DNA from: Pelolinea sp.
GTDB taxonomy: Bacteria > Chloroflexota > Anaerolineae > Anaerolineales > Anaerolineaceae
Length of the DNA stretch: 57,693 bases
NCBI GenBank assembly: GCA_030692365.1
Contig: JAUYCC010000102.1
Span: 1-57,693 of the forward strand
Direction of reading: 5' to 3'
Shown: positions 34,233 to 42,658 of the stretch, in pieces
Position numbering within the stretch: the stretch's first letter is position 1
Layout: every line of letters starts with the position of its first letter
Made by a program: the position numbers and the translations under genes
The notes under the pieces: model-generated
The model's database searches: none
What the model saw: the letters and a program-made list of their open reading frames with translations, nothing else
Told to the model about the DNA's origin: nothing

Positions 34233-34997
34233 TTACATAGTGGCTGAACGCCACCAGCGGTAGTATTTATCTACCAGCTTTTTCTCTTCCGGTAATGGGA
34301 AATAGATAAGTTTTTCCTGGTTTCCGACAAAGAAACCATTCTTGATGGTCCTGTATGGAATACCGCCTGAGGGCAGTCTGTCCACCATCTTGGTGGTCAC
34401 CTGCTTGGTGTGTAAATCAGTCAGGCAATTGCGCAGGTGTTCAACATTGGCGTAAGGCAGATCGCCAATATCGGCATTCTTCGGGTCTTTCGCCAGGTCG
34501 TCAAGCCGTAATTCCGCGAAGCACACGGCCGGAAGTTTGATCAGGCTGGTAGGGTTCTTAACAATGAGTTCATAGAATGCCTTTGGGCCGTGTGTGCTGA
34601 CCACCAGCGGAGGAACTGGCGAAATCTCCCGATACAGATGCAGGCCTTCATCATCTGAAGGCAGCTTCTTGCCGGGTTCAAGTTCCAGCGTTCGGCCATC
34701 CTGTGTGGTCAGGTAAAGCTTCTTGATGGCATTGATGGGAATATTTTCCAAAACGCGGTAAACGGAAATATAAATTGAGCGTTTGGGCGTGCCATCATCA
34801 TGCGGCACACAGCGCTGGATGCCTTCTTCAATATGGAAGTCTTTGCTGCGGAATTTTGGGTCGACCTCGAAGAAGATAGCCTGACCGCGGGATTTCTTCT
34901 CGGAACCGACAGCGTAATACACGCCGAACTCTTCGGGTGAAAGCATCGAAGCGATCAACGCCTCAGGAATGAGGGATAAATATAAATGAACTGTCAT
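34233..34997 (-). CDS. hypothetical protein
   Basis: A 254-residue soluble protein without signal peptide or membrane segment. Recognisable features are general only: MTVHLYLSLIPEALIASMLSPEEFGVYYAVGSEKKSRGQAIFFEVDP near the start and FFVGNQEKLIYFPLPEE near the end. I do not recognise a family with confidence. It lies upstream of the pyrophosphatase on the same strand with a small palindrome (CCCACCT...AGGTGGG) between them, so it may be a separate unit. Homologues in related genomes would be informative. Confidence 0.75.
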   Translation of the reverse strand: MTVHLYLSLIPEALIASMLSPEEFGVYYAVGSEKKSRGQAIFFEVDPKFRSKDFHIEEGIQRCVPHDDGTPKRSIYISVYRVLENIPINAIKKLYLTTQDGRTLELEPGKKLPSDDEGLHLYREISPVPPLVVSTHGPKAFYELIVKNPTSLIKLPAVCFAELRLDDLAKDPKNADIGDLPYANVEHLRNCLTDLHTKQVTTKMVDRLPSGGIPYRTIKNGFFVGNQEKLIYFPLPEEKKLVDKYYRWWRSATM

Positions 34998-35618
34998 GAC
35001 ACCTCCACTAACTGTATTAACTTGTCCAAGATTTAAGACAAATTGCGAGCATTATACCGCAATTGTCGCGACAGAAAAAACTTCTTATGGTTATTATAGC
35101 AATTTAGGATATCAGCCTATAGATTATTATCACTTTTTTTTTGAATTGTCATGTTAGAATTTTCCCAGATACCACCCCCTGAGATCGTCGAAGGAAGCGG
35201 CTCTTTCATGTGTTTCATGCTGATCACAGAAGTCGTGGAGCATCTCGTCTAAATTTGTTTATCTCCACCCCTACCCCCTCCTCTGTATTGACCGGGGACA
35301 TGATTGAGGAGGGGTCTTGTAAGTCAAAAGGAGCGCTCATTGCATCGGCAGGTATGCTCGAAGAGCGCCTTCGGCGATATCTGCCCTACAGATGCTTATC
35401 CCGTTTAGGTAGGGAAAAACATTTATGGCCGATTTATATCAATGATTTAGAAAAAATCAATGTTCCCCGGAGGCATGCACATTGCGAAGCATCCTGCCTG
35501 CCCAGAACGAAGTGTGGGGTAAGGAGAGCGAAGCGCTATAGCCCAGAGCGGTAGCGTGGCGTGGTGTCCCCAAAGGGGATATCGTATTTATCTGTATACA
35601 TCAGTGGTTAAATTCCCT
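34998..35618. other. intergenic region with degraded repeats
   Basis: About 620 bases without a supported gene. Visible are an imperfect ACCCCCTCCTC...GAGGAGGGGT palindrome (near 35272-35315), a GGCAGGTATG...CTGCCCTACAG pair (near 35350-35390), and scrambled GAAGCG-type repeat pieces near 35485-35560. They resemble the small palindromes elsewhere in the window. No tRNA-like cloverleaf was found. Confidence 0.5.
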
Positions 35619-36056
35619 TTACCACTTCCATGTGAATATCTTTTCCGGCTTCAAACTGATCAATAAATTCTGGGGATCTTCAATCCACTCCTGAGGATTG
35701 TTGGCCCTAACGCCTTCCGCACCAAGATATCGTTTGTAAATCCAATAAAATTTATCGCGTAAGAAATCGCGCGGTTCTTTGACCAGTTGTGCTACTCCTT
35801 CAAATTAAACCGCCTTGGTCTCCCCTTTGCCGCCGGTCACATCAATGATGATGGACACGTAACGGTTTTCTTCCAAATTCTTAATCTTCCTGGTACTGGA
35901 ATAGGAACTGATCCATATGCTTTCCCCGTCCCAGGCATACCAGACCGGCACCACATGCGGCTTTCCTTCCCGGTCAGCCGTTGCCAGCCGGGCAATATGT
36001 GAACCCTCCAAAAAAGAGCCGATAAAGACTTTTTTATCGTCGGAAATTTCGTTCAT
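35619..36056 (-). pseudogene. PPOX (FMN-binding split barrel) protein interrupted by an in-frame UAA
   Basis: The first 83 codons give a PPOX/pyridoxamine-phosphate-oxidase-like start: ARLATADREGKPHVVPVWYAW, IWISSYSSTRKIKNLEENRYVSIIID. TAA follows (35807-35805). The same frame stays open for 61 further codons with typical family sequence (FEGVAQLVKEPRDFLRD, KFYWIYKRYLG, NNPQEW) up to TAA at 35619. Total length would be 145 residues, normal for the family. One base change (for example TTA to TAA) would explain it. It may also be an assembly error. Confidence 0.8.
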
Positions 36057-36103
36057 CGGTATCTCCGGATTTATATGTAATCAAAAATTAGTAATACTTG
36101 TTG

Positions 36104-38026
36104 CTAACCGAGATTACTCTGACCTTTGAATTGAGTGTGGTACAGGTTCGCGTATATCCCATTCAAATTTAACAACTCTTCATGAACACCCCGTTCAACA
36201 ATCCGACCGCGGTTGATTACCAGGATCTGGTCTGCGGCCAGAATGGTGCTCAACCTGTGCGCGATCACAATGCTGGTGCGCCCTGCCATCACACGTTTGA
36301 GCGCTTCCTGGATGAGCGCTTCCGATTCGCTGTCCAGGCTGCTGGTTGCTTCATCCAACACCAGGATGCGCGGATCTTTCAGAATCACCCGCGCCAGCGC
36401 GATGCGCTGCCTTTCCCCGCCGCTTAAGCGGTACCCGCGTTCGCCTACAATGGTGCCGTATTTATCCGGCAGTTGGGCAATAAAGTCATGGATATTCGCC
36501 GCTTTGGCCGCTTCTTCAATTTCGTCCTGAGTTGCGCTTGCCTTCGCGTATAACAAATTTGTTCGGATAGTATCGTGGAACAAATAAGTTTCCTGAGTTA
36601 CCATACCAATCTGGGCGCTCAATGATGCAATCGTCACTTCACGCAGGTCATACCCATCAATTAAAATCCGACCTTCGCTGGGGTCATATAGGCGCGGAAT
36701 GAGATATGTCAAAGTGGTCTTGCCTGCCCCGCTGGGGCCGACCAATGCCGTAAGCTGCCCCGGCTTGATGGCAAAATCGATATCCCGCAACGCGGTTTCC
36801 CTTGCCTGCGTTAATTCGGCGCTCTCTTCCTCCGGTGCTTCAGGTTTTTCACCGGATAAAACCGCGGTGACATTTTCCTCCTGCCCATACCGCCGCACTT
36901 CGCTCAAGAGGTACTGCTTGCTGTCATCGTAATTGAAATAGACATGCTCAAAGATGGTTTCGCCTGAAATATTAACAAGTTCTTTGGCGTCAGGCTTCTC
37001 TTTAATCTTAATTGGGAGGTCAATGATCTCAAACACCCGCTCAAAACTGACCACAGAGGTGCTAAATTCAACCGGAGAATTCGCCAGGCCTTGCAACGCC
37101 CCATAAAGCATCGCCAGGTAAGAACCAAACGCCACAATTGTGCCTACCGTAAAAGTCCCTGCTATCGCTTGATATCCGCCAAAGCCGTACACCAGGGCGG
37201 TTCCGATGGCGCTGAGAAGCCCGATGATGACAAAAAAGACAGAGCCGTAAACTGCGCGTTTCACTCCCAAATCCTTCACTGTGGCCGCGCGGTCGGCAAA
37301 CCTTGCGGTTTCCGTTTTCTGATGCCCGAACAATTTCACAAGCAGCGCTCCACCAATATTTAGTGTCTCACTCATCATGGCATTCATTTGGGCGTTGGCT
37401 TCCATTTGCTCGCGCGCGGCATCCCGCAAGCGGTTGCCCATATCACGCGCGGCAAAAATGAATAGCGGCATAATGGCGGCGCTGATAAGGGTCAGCCGCC
37501 ATTCAATTGACACCATCACGGCAAAGACCACAATCGCCTGGACGATATTGGTGATGATATTCACAATGGTATTGCTGATAGCGTTTTGTGCGCCAATGAC
37601 ATCGTTATTCAGCCGGCTCATCATTTCACCGACCTTGGTGCGAGTAAAGAACCTTAACGACATGCGCTGCAGTTTGTCATAAAGCGCGACGCGCAGGTCA
37701 TAGATCACCCCTTCGCCCACATCGGTGTTATAGCGCCGTTGATATACACTGATCACCCCTTTTAAAGCGGGCACTGCCAACAGCGCCAGAGAAAGCCAGA
37801 TGAGCCGTTGGATGTCCTTCGCCGGAATGGTGCGGTCAATCAGGTCACGCACGATCAGCGGCGTCACCAGCGAAAGTCCGGAACTGGCCAGGATCAATAC
37901 CAGCATGGCTATAATTTGCCAACGGTATGCGACCGAATACTCCAGAACGCGCTTGAGCAGCGCCCATGTGACTTTGGGTTTCTCATCCCCGGATCTGATA
38001 AAGCTGTGCCAACCACTGCCGTGCAT
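36104..38026 (-). CDS. ABC transporter, fused permease and ATPase (MsbA/MdlB type)
   Basis: A 640-residue half exporter. Six membrane helices (residues about 30-320; QIIAMLVLILASSGLSLVTPLIVRDLIDRTIP opens them) precede an ATPase domain with Walker A (GPSGAGKTTLTYL), Q-loop (GMVTQETYLF), signature (LSGGERQRIALARV) and Walker B (ILVLDEATSSLD). An Ala/Glu-rich insert of about 50 residues separates the core permease from the ATPase. Substrate unknown: lipid, peptide or drug exporters share this design. The gene stands alone. Confidence 0.94.
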   Translation of the reverse strand: MHGSGWHSFIRSGDEKPKVTWALLKRVLEYSVAYRWQIIAMLVLILASSGLSLVTPLIVRDLIDRTIPAKDIQRLIWLSLALLAVPALKGVISVYQRRYNTDVGEGVIYDLRVALYDKLQRMSLRFFTRTKVGEMMSRLNNDVIGAQNAISNTIVNIITNIVQAIVVFAVMVSIEWRLTLISAAIMPLFIFAARDMGNRLRDAAREQMEANAQMNAMMSETLNIGGALLVKLFGHQKTETARFADRAATVKDLGVKRAVYGSVFFVIIGLLSAIGTALVYGFGGYQAIAGTFTVGTIVAFGSYLAMLYGALQGLANSPVEFSTSVVSFERVFEIIDLPIKIKEKPDAKELVNISGETIFEHVYFNYDDSKQYLLSEVRRYGQEENVTAVLSGEKPEAPEEESAELTQARETALRDIDFAIKPGQLTALVGPSGAGKTTLTYLIPRLYDPSEGRILIDGYDLREVTIASLSAQIGMVTQETYLFHDTIRTNLLYAKASATQDEIEEAAKAANIHDFIAQLPDKYGTIVGERGYRLSGGERQRIALARVILKDPRILVLDEATSSLDSESEALIQEALKRVMAGRTSIVIAHRLSTILAADQILVINRGRIVERGVHEELLNLNGIYANLYHTQFKGQSNLG

Positions 38027-38191
38027 TTTTTACCTCATTCTTAATTTAGATTGGTAATTATAAGTTAACGACAGGTAAGGGATGCAGTATCTGATTTCTC
38101 AAACAGGTTTCCCTTATTAATAAAATCATTTGTAAATCACTATTCATGGGTAAAACACCTTTTCGAAAATTATTTTAGAGGAGATCCGTCA

Positions 38192-39307
38192 ATGAAATCA
38201 CTAGCTCGTGTGTACTTTACCAATATGCGCACCAAACACCGCTACAACCTGCTCGACAAGTTCGACCGGTTGATGAAAACTGCGGGGATGGAAGATATCG
38301 AATTTCAGAATAAATTCACAGCCATTAAGCTCCATTTTGGTGAACCGGGTAATCTTGCGTATGTACGTCCCAATTATGCCGCGCGCCTTGTAAACAAGGT
38401 CAACGAACTGGACGGAAAGCCTTTTCTGACGGACTGCAACGCACTGTATTGGGGAAAACGCGGGAATGCAGTTGACCATCTCCATTCAGCGATTGAAAAT
38501 GGTTTCAACCCATTGGTAACCGGCGCCAACGTGATCATCGCGGATGGATTGACTGGAAGCGAATATGAAGAAGTGCCCATCAACCTGAAGCACATCAAGG
38601 TTGCAAAGATTGGCGCGGCGCTTTTTCACTCCGATGTGATCATCAGCCTGACGCATTTCAAAGGGCATATGGCCACCGGCTTTGGAGGTGCTTTAAAGAA
38701 TTTGGGCATGGGCGGCGGATCCAGGCAGGGCAAAATGGAAATGCATTCCGCCAATAAACCCAAAATGGAAGAGGAAAAATGTGTGGAATGCGGCGCCTGC
38801 ATTAAATTTTGTCCACAAAAAGCTATTGCATTCAATGAACGCCACAAAGCCCAAATTAATTACGACCTGTGCATCGGCTGCGGCCAGTGCATCGTTTCCT
38901 GCCACTATGGTTCCGCGCACGGCAGCTTTGAGGGTTCTAAAGTGGATCTAAACGAAAAGATTGCTGAATATACTTACGCGGTCCTGAAAGACAAGGCCCA
39001 TTTCCACATTAGCCTGATCATGAATGTCGCGCCGGATTGTGACTGTTTCGGATTCAACGACCAATCCATCGTCCAGGATATCGGCATGGCAGCATCTTTT
39101 GATCCCGTCGCGCTGGATAGAGCCTGCGTGGATCTGGTTAACAAAGCACCCAAAATCCCCGGCAGCGAACTGGATGACAAGCATTGGGAAGAAGGGTTGG
39201 ACAAATTCAATCATATCCATCCTGAAGGGCGTTGGCAGGAAGGATTAGCCCATGCTGAGGCAATCGGCCTGGGTACCCAGAAATATGAATTGGTAGAGTT
39301 TGAATAA
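38192..39307 (+). CDS. DUF362 domain protein with 2x[4Fe-4S] ferredoxin
   Basis: A 371-residue cytoplasmic protein. DUF362 sequence (LHFGEPGNLAYVRPNYAARLV, TGANVIIADGLTGSEYEEV, ISLTHFKGHMATGFGGALKNLGMG) takes most of it, with a ferredoxin insert in the middle (CVECGACIKFCPQ, CIGCGQCIVSCHY). DUF362-ferredoxin proteins are common in anaerobes and have no settled function. AGAGGAG lies just before the start and a strong terminator follows. Confidence 0.92.
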   Translation: MKSLARVYFTNMRTKHRYNLLDKFDRLMKTAGMEDIEFQNKFTAIKLHFGEPGNLAYVRPNYAARLVNKVNELDGKPFLTDCNALYWGKRGNAVDHLHSAIENGFNPLVTGANVIIADGLTGSEYEEVPINLKHIKVAKIGAALFHSDVIISLTHFKGHMATGFGGALKNLGMGGGSRQGKMEMHSANKPKMEEEKCVECGACIKFCPQKAIAFNERHKAQINYDLCIGCGQCIVSCHYGSAHGSFEGSKVDLNEKIAEYTYAVLKDKAHFHISLIMNVAPDCDCFGFNDQSIVQDIGMAASFDPVALDRACVDLVNKAPKIPGSELDDKHWEEGLDKFNHIHPEGRWQEGLAHAEAIGLGTQKYELVEFE

Positions 39308-39343
39308 TCTGATAAACCCCACCATATCTTATACTCAATGAAA

Positions 39344-39377
39344 AAACCGCTCCCTTTGATAAGAAAGGGAGCGGTTT
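39344..39377 (+). terminator. terminator after the DUF362 gene
   Basis: AAACCGCTCCCTTT, loop GATAAG, AAAGGGAGCGGTTT: a perfect 14-bp stem with a T-rich end on both sides (TTTCAAATTT on the plus strand), so it works at least as a strong transcription stop. Confidence 0.85.
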
Positions 39378-39529
39378 CAAATTTAATCCTTCTGTGTGAA
39401 GTTTTCCACATGGCATCCCTTCAATTAGGGCTTTTTTTAAGGAATTTTGATTTGATAAGCTAATATAACTTGCGTTGAAACGAATTTCGTTTACAAATTG
39501 CCATAACAAAATTGGTCATAGAAGTTTTA

Positions 39530-40282
39530 CTAACATGTAAACATACCGCCATTAACATTAAAAGTGGCGCCAGTGATGAATTGTGATTCATCAGACGCAA
39601 TAAACAAGGCAACATTCGCCACATCCTCTGGCAATCCCAACCGCCCAAGAGGTATCTGTTTAATTAATGCCTCTTTAGTCTCCTTAGACCATCCTTGAAT
39701 CAGCGGAGTATCGGTTGTGCCAGGCGCGATGCTATTGGCGGTGGCTTTATATGGGGCGAGTAATTTGGCCAATTGTTTTGTCATCGCCATTATCCCCCCT
39801 TTGGTTGCGGTATAGTGCAAACCAACCGCGATTCCACCAATTTGCCCGGCCAGCGATCCCATATTAATTATTCGTCCTTTAGGTCCGGCCACTTTAATAT
39901 ACGGGAAAGCAGCTTTTGTAAAAAGGAAAGGACCGGTGAGATTAATTCCCAACACCTTGTTCCAATCCTCCAGGGTTATCTCTTCAAATGGCTTTAATGG
40001 GCTGACCCCGGCATTATTTACGAGAATATGCAAGGCGCCAAATTCTTTTACCGCTTCTTCTACCGCCTGCTCAACCTGGCGCTCATCAGTCACATCGCAT
40101 ATGATTGAAATGGCTCTTTTACCTGATTTTTTTATTTCCTGAACCAATTCTTCTGCCGGCTGTTTTGCGATATCCACAACGGCGATATTGGCACCTTCCA
40201 TGGCGAATTTCTTGGCAATTGCTTTTCCGATTCCGCTTGCAGCTCCCGTAATTAGTGCTGTTCGGTTATCAAGTTTTCCCAT
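39530..40282 (-). CDS. short-chain dehydrogenase/reductase (SDR)
   Basis: A 250-residue NAD(P)-dependent oxidoreductase: Rossmann TGAASGIGKAIAKKFA near residue 10, NNAGVSPLKPFEEI, NMGSLAG and the catalytic YTATKGG (Tyr-x-x-x-Lys) near 155. It looks like FabG/glucose dehydrogenase-like SDRs; substrate unknown. It lies downstream of the split transketolase on the same strand, separated by the small E1 stub, so it could belong to the same sugar-modification operon. Confidence 0.92.
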   Translation of the reverse strand: MGKLDNRTALITGAASGIGKAIAKKFAMEGANIAVVDIAKQPAEELVQEIKKSGKRAISIICDVTDERQVEQAVEEAVKEFGALHILVNNAGVSPLKPFEEITLEDWNKVLGINLTGPFLFTKAAFPYIKVAGPKGRIINMGSLAGQIGGIAVGLHYTATKGGIMAMTKQLAKLLAPYKATANSIAPGTTDTPLIQGWSKETKEALIKQIPLGRLGLPEDVANVALFIASDESQFITGATFNVNGGMFTC

Positions 40283-40359
40283 AGATCCACCTCATGAATT
40301 TTTTTGGATTATATATTTACAGGACTTTCGTAAAATGGTCATTTCACTAATAAAAACGT

Positions 40360-40473
40360 TTAAGCTTTCATATTAATAACCTTCACGAATAAATCCTGCT
40401 TATTAACTTCAAACGCCCGGATCAGCCACATTCTTTCAAACAGATTAATATAGTTCTTATCCTGACCTTCCAT
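40360..40473 (-). pseudogene. truncated E1-alpha-type (thiamine-diphosphate dehydrogenase) stub
   Basis: A 37-codon frame begins 7 bases after the transketolase C-half stop, with GGGAG before its ATG, so it can be translated. The peptide (YINLFERMWLIRAFE) matches the first helix of pyruvate/acetoin dehydrogenase E1-alpha proteins (LYRRMxLIRxFE), but the rest of the 320-residue protein is missing and the frame ends in unrelated NMKA. Likely a truncated remnant of a third TPP-enzyme gene. Confidence 0.5.
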
Positions 40474-40480
40474 TACTCCC

Positions 40481-41449
40481 TCACTTTGCTTTTTGTTGAT
40501 GGTTTAACTTGCCTCTCTTTTTCAAATACTCCGTTATTGACTGAAAAGCATATTGCGCGTCCATGTGATACTTTTTAAATAATTCCTTTGGGTCACCGGA
40601 TTCAGTAAAAATATCCCTGACGCCAATTCTGATAAGCGGCTTGGGATTGTTTTCTGACAGCCATTCAGCAACCGCCCCGCCAAGGCCACCTATGATGTTG
40701 TGATCTTCCAATGTGACAACAAGCTCGGTGGATTTCGCATTATCCAATAATGCCGACGCATCCAGAGGTTTGATGGTATGCATATCCAAAATACCACACT
40801 CAATCCCGTGCTTGGCCAACATATTAGCCGTTTCCATCGCAGTGGAAACCATGATGCCTGTCGCGACGAGCAGCACTGTACCGCCATTTCCGAGGCTGAT
40901 GGCTTTCCCCAACTTGAACGATTGCTGGCTGTCATAAATTACTGGCACGGGGTTGCGTCCCATGCGAAAATAGACTGGGCCTTCCAGTTCAATTGCCTGG
41001 CGCAGCAATGGTTTCACCGCGGTTGCATCCGCCGGTACAATCACTGTCATATTCGGTATACTTCGCATCATCGCGATGTCCTCAGTCGCCTGATGGGTAG
41101 GTCCGTCCCAACCCACTTCGATTCCCCCATGAGTCGCAATAATCTTCACATTCAGTTTTGGGTAGCAAATCATGCTGCGGATCTGCTCACAGGCGCGCAT
41201 TGTGGAAAAGGTAGCATAAGTGCAAGCCAGGGGTATCAACCCGGTTGAAGCCAATCCCGCGGCACTCATCACCATATTCTGCTCTGCCACGCCAAAATTG
41301 AAATGACGCTCAGGATATTTTTCAGCGAACTTTCCTGTTTTCAGCGATGAAGAAATATCAGCATCTAAAACGACTAGAGCAGGGTACTCGGAACCGAACT
41401 CAACAAGAGCCTCTCCAAAGGCTTCCCGCAGCATTTTGCTTTCTGTCAC
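40481..41449 (-). CDS. transketolase, C-terminal (PP/Pyr) half
   Basis: A 322-residue TPP-binding Pyr domain plus C-terminal domain (FNFGVAEQNMVMSAAGLASTGL, GGIEVGWDGPTHQATEDIAMMRSIPNMTVIVPADATA, VYFRMGR, VTLEDHNIIGGLGGAVAEWL). The catalytic Glu is in VAEQNM. It pairs with the N-half, whose gene it overlaps by 4 bases. Split transketolase-like enzymes are used in pentose or related sugar conversion. Confidence 0.93.
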   Translation of the reverse strand: MTESKMLREAFGEALVEFGSEYPALVVLDADISSSLKTGKFAEKYPERHFNFGVAEQNMVMSAAGLASTGLIPLACTYATFSTMRACEQIRSMICYPKLNVKIIATHGGIEVGWDGPTHQATEDIAMMRSIPNMTVIVPADATAVKPLLRQAIELEGPVYFRMGRNPVPVIYDSQQSFKLGKAISLGNGGTVLLVATGIMVSTAMETANMLAKHGIECGILDMHTIKPLDASALLDNAKSTELVVTLEDHNIIGGLGGAVAEWLSENNPKPLIRIGVRDIFTESGDPKELFKKYHMDAQYAFQSITEYLKKRGKLNHQQKAK

Positions 41450-42282
41450 ATTAATGCCTCCTGAAGCTCTTTGAGCGCCTGTTCTGCCTGTTCGCAGTTG
41501 GGTGCCTTACCGTGCCATGCCGCCTGCCCCTCCATAAACGACACTCCTTTTCCCTTGATAGTATGAGCGAGGATAATTGTCGGTTTTTTGTGAGAGTCTT
41601 TTGCCCAAGCTAACGCGTCCAGAATTTGGACCATATCATGTCCGTCTATCTCGCGCACATCCCAATTAAATGCCTGCCATTTTTCTTTAATTGGACTCAC
41701 ATCCAGGATCTCATGGGACGGGCCATCAACCTGGGAATCATTATGGTCAAAAATGCAGGTCAATTTTCCCAGTTTATGAAAACCGGCAAACATGGCGGCT
41801 TCCCATAGGCAGCCTTCCTGAAAATCGCCTTCTCCGATCAGTACAAATGTATGATAGCTAAGTTTTTGGATCTGCGCTCCAAGAGCAATTCCCACACCGG
41901 CGGAAAGGCCATTGCCAAGTGGGCCGGCCGTCATTTCCACACCGGGGGTTTTTTTCATATCCGGATGACCTTGCAGGCGGCTGTTGATTTGCCGAAACGT
42001 GCTGAGTTCTTCGACAGGAAAGTAACCTCTCAACGCCAGCGCGGCATACCATCCAGGGCAAGCATGGCCTTTGGAGACAAGCAAACGGTCGCGATTTTTC
42101 CACTTAGGATTCTGCGGATCAATATTCAAAGCGTGGAAGTAAAGGGCAGCCAAAATATCCGCTTCGGATAATGACCCTCCCGGGTGTCCACTCGCCGCTG
42201 CGCAGGTCATCCGAATAGATTCCTGCCGGATGAGATTACTTTTTACTTTAAGATCTTTGATGAGTTCTGATGAGTATCCCAT
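41446..42282 (-). CDS. transketolase, N-terminal (TPP) half
   Basis: A 278-residue half enzyme with the thiamine-binding motif GEGDFQEGCLWEAAMFAGFHKLGKLTCIFDHNDSQ (GDG-type), SGHPGGSLSEADILAALYF, SKGHACPGWYAALALRGYF. It pairs with the next gene. The upstream region holds a consensus-like promoter and LacI-type operator. Confidence 0.93.
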   Translation of the reverse strand: MGYSSELIKDLKVKSNLIRQESIRMTCAAASGHPGGSLSEADILAALYFHALNIDPQNPKWKNRDRLLVSKGHACPGWYAALALRGYFPVEELSTFRQINSRLQGHPDMKKTPGVEMTAGPLGNGLSAGVGIALGAQIQKLSYHTFVLIGEGDFQEGCLWEAAMFAGFHKLGKLTCIFDHNDSQVDGPSHEILDVSPIKEKWQAFNWDVREIDGHDMVQILDALAWAKDSHKKPTIILAHTIKGKGVSFMEGQAAWHGKAPNCEQAEQALKELQEALM

Positions 42283-42302
42283 TTTTCCCTTCTTGATGAG
42301 AC

Positions 42303-42350
42303 TGTAAACGTTTGCAGTATGACTATATGATTTTTACATAGTCAAGTCAA
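42303..42350 (-). promoter_or_regulatory. promoter with LacI-type operator of the transketolase operon
   Basis: On the minus strand TTGACT (42350-42345), a 17-base spacer and TATAGT (42327-42322) form the promoter. Just downstream, at the expected transcription start, lies TGTAAACGTTTGCA (42303-42316), a close match to LacI/GalR-family operators (TGxAAxCGxTxxCA). No LacI-family gene lies in this window, so the regulator is encoded elsewhere. Sugar-responsive repression is expected. Confidence 0.7.
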
Positions 42351-42637
42351 TAAGGCACACAGATTTTTAAGGTTTTATAAGGGCTTTAAAGATAATTTCC
42401 TCTTTCCAGAATAAAACCAAAAGGAATGTCAAACAACCTAAGCCCACACCCTTCGACATGCTCAGGGTGCGGTTATTTTATCGGTAGGTATGGTTACCTA
42501 CCCTATAGTATTTAGAAGGTTTTGTCGAAGGTGCCTTAATAATACGGGGACATAGCATACTGTGTCTCTACAAGTCACTTTTATAAATCTGAGTTTATCT
42601 CTTATTTCTTATCCGTTTTTTACAGTGGTTTCAACAC
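42351..42637. other. intergenic region with repeat fragments
   Basis: About 290 bases without a gene. It has CCTTCGACATGCTCAGGGTGCGG and GGTAGGTATGGTTACCTACCCTA, the latter a small palindrome of the same GTAGG-type seen near 35.3 kb. No open frame or RNA gene was recognised. Confidence 0.4.
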
Positions 42638-42658
42638 CTTCTCCCTTTCAGGGAGAAG
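42638..42658. repeat. small CTTCTCCCT palindrome at the end of the MFS gene
   Basis: CTTCTCCCT, loop TTC, AGGGAGAAG, followed by TCTGGGATGAGGG. The stop codon of the following MFS gene (TGA on the minus strand) lies in the loop, and the last residues of its protein (PAPSSQTSP) are read from the repeat. It may also work as a terminator. Confidence 0.7.
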
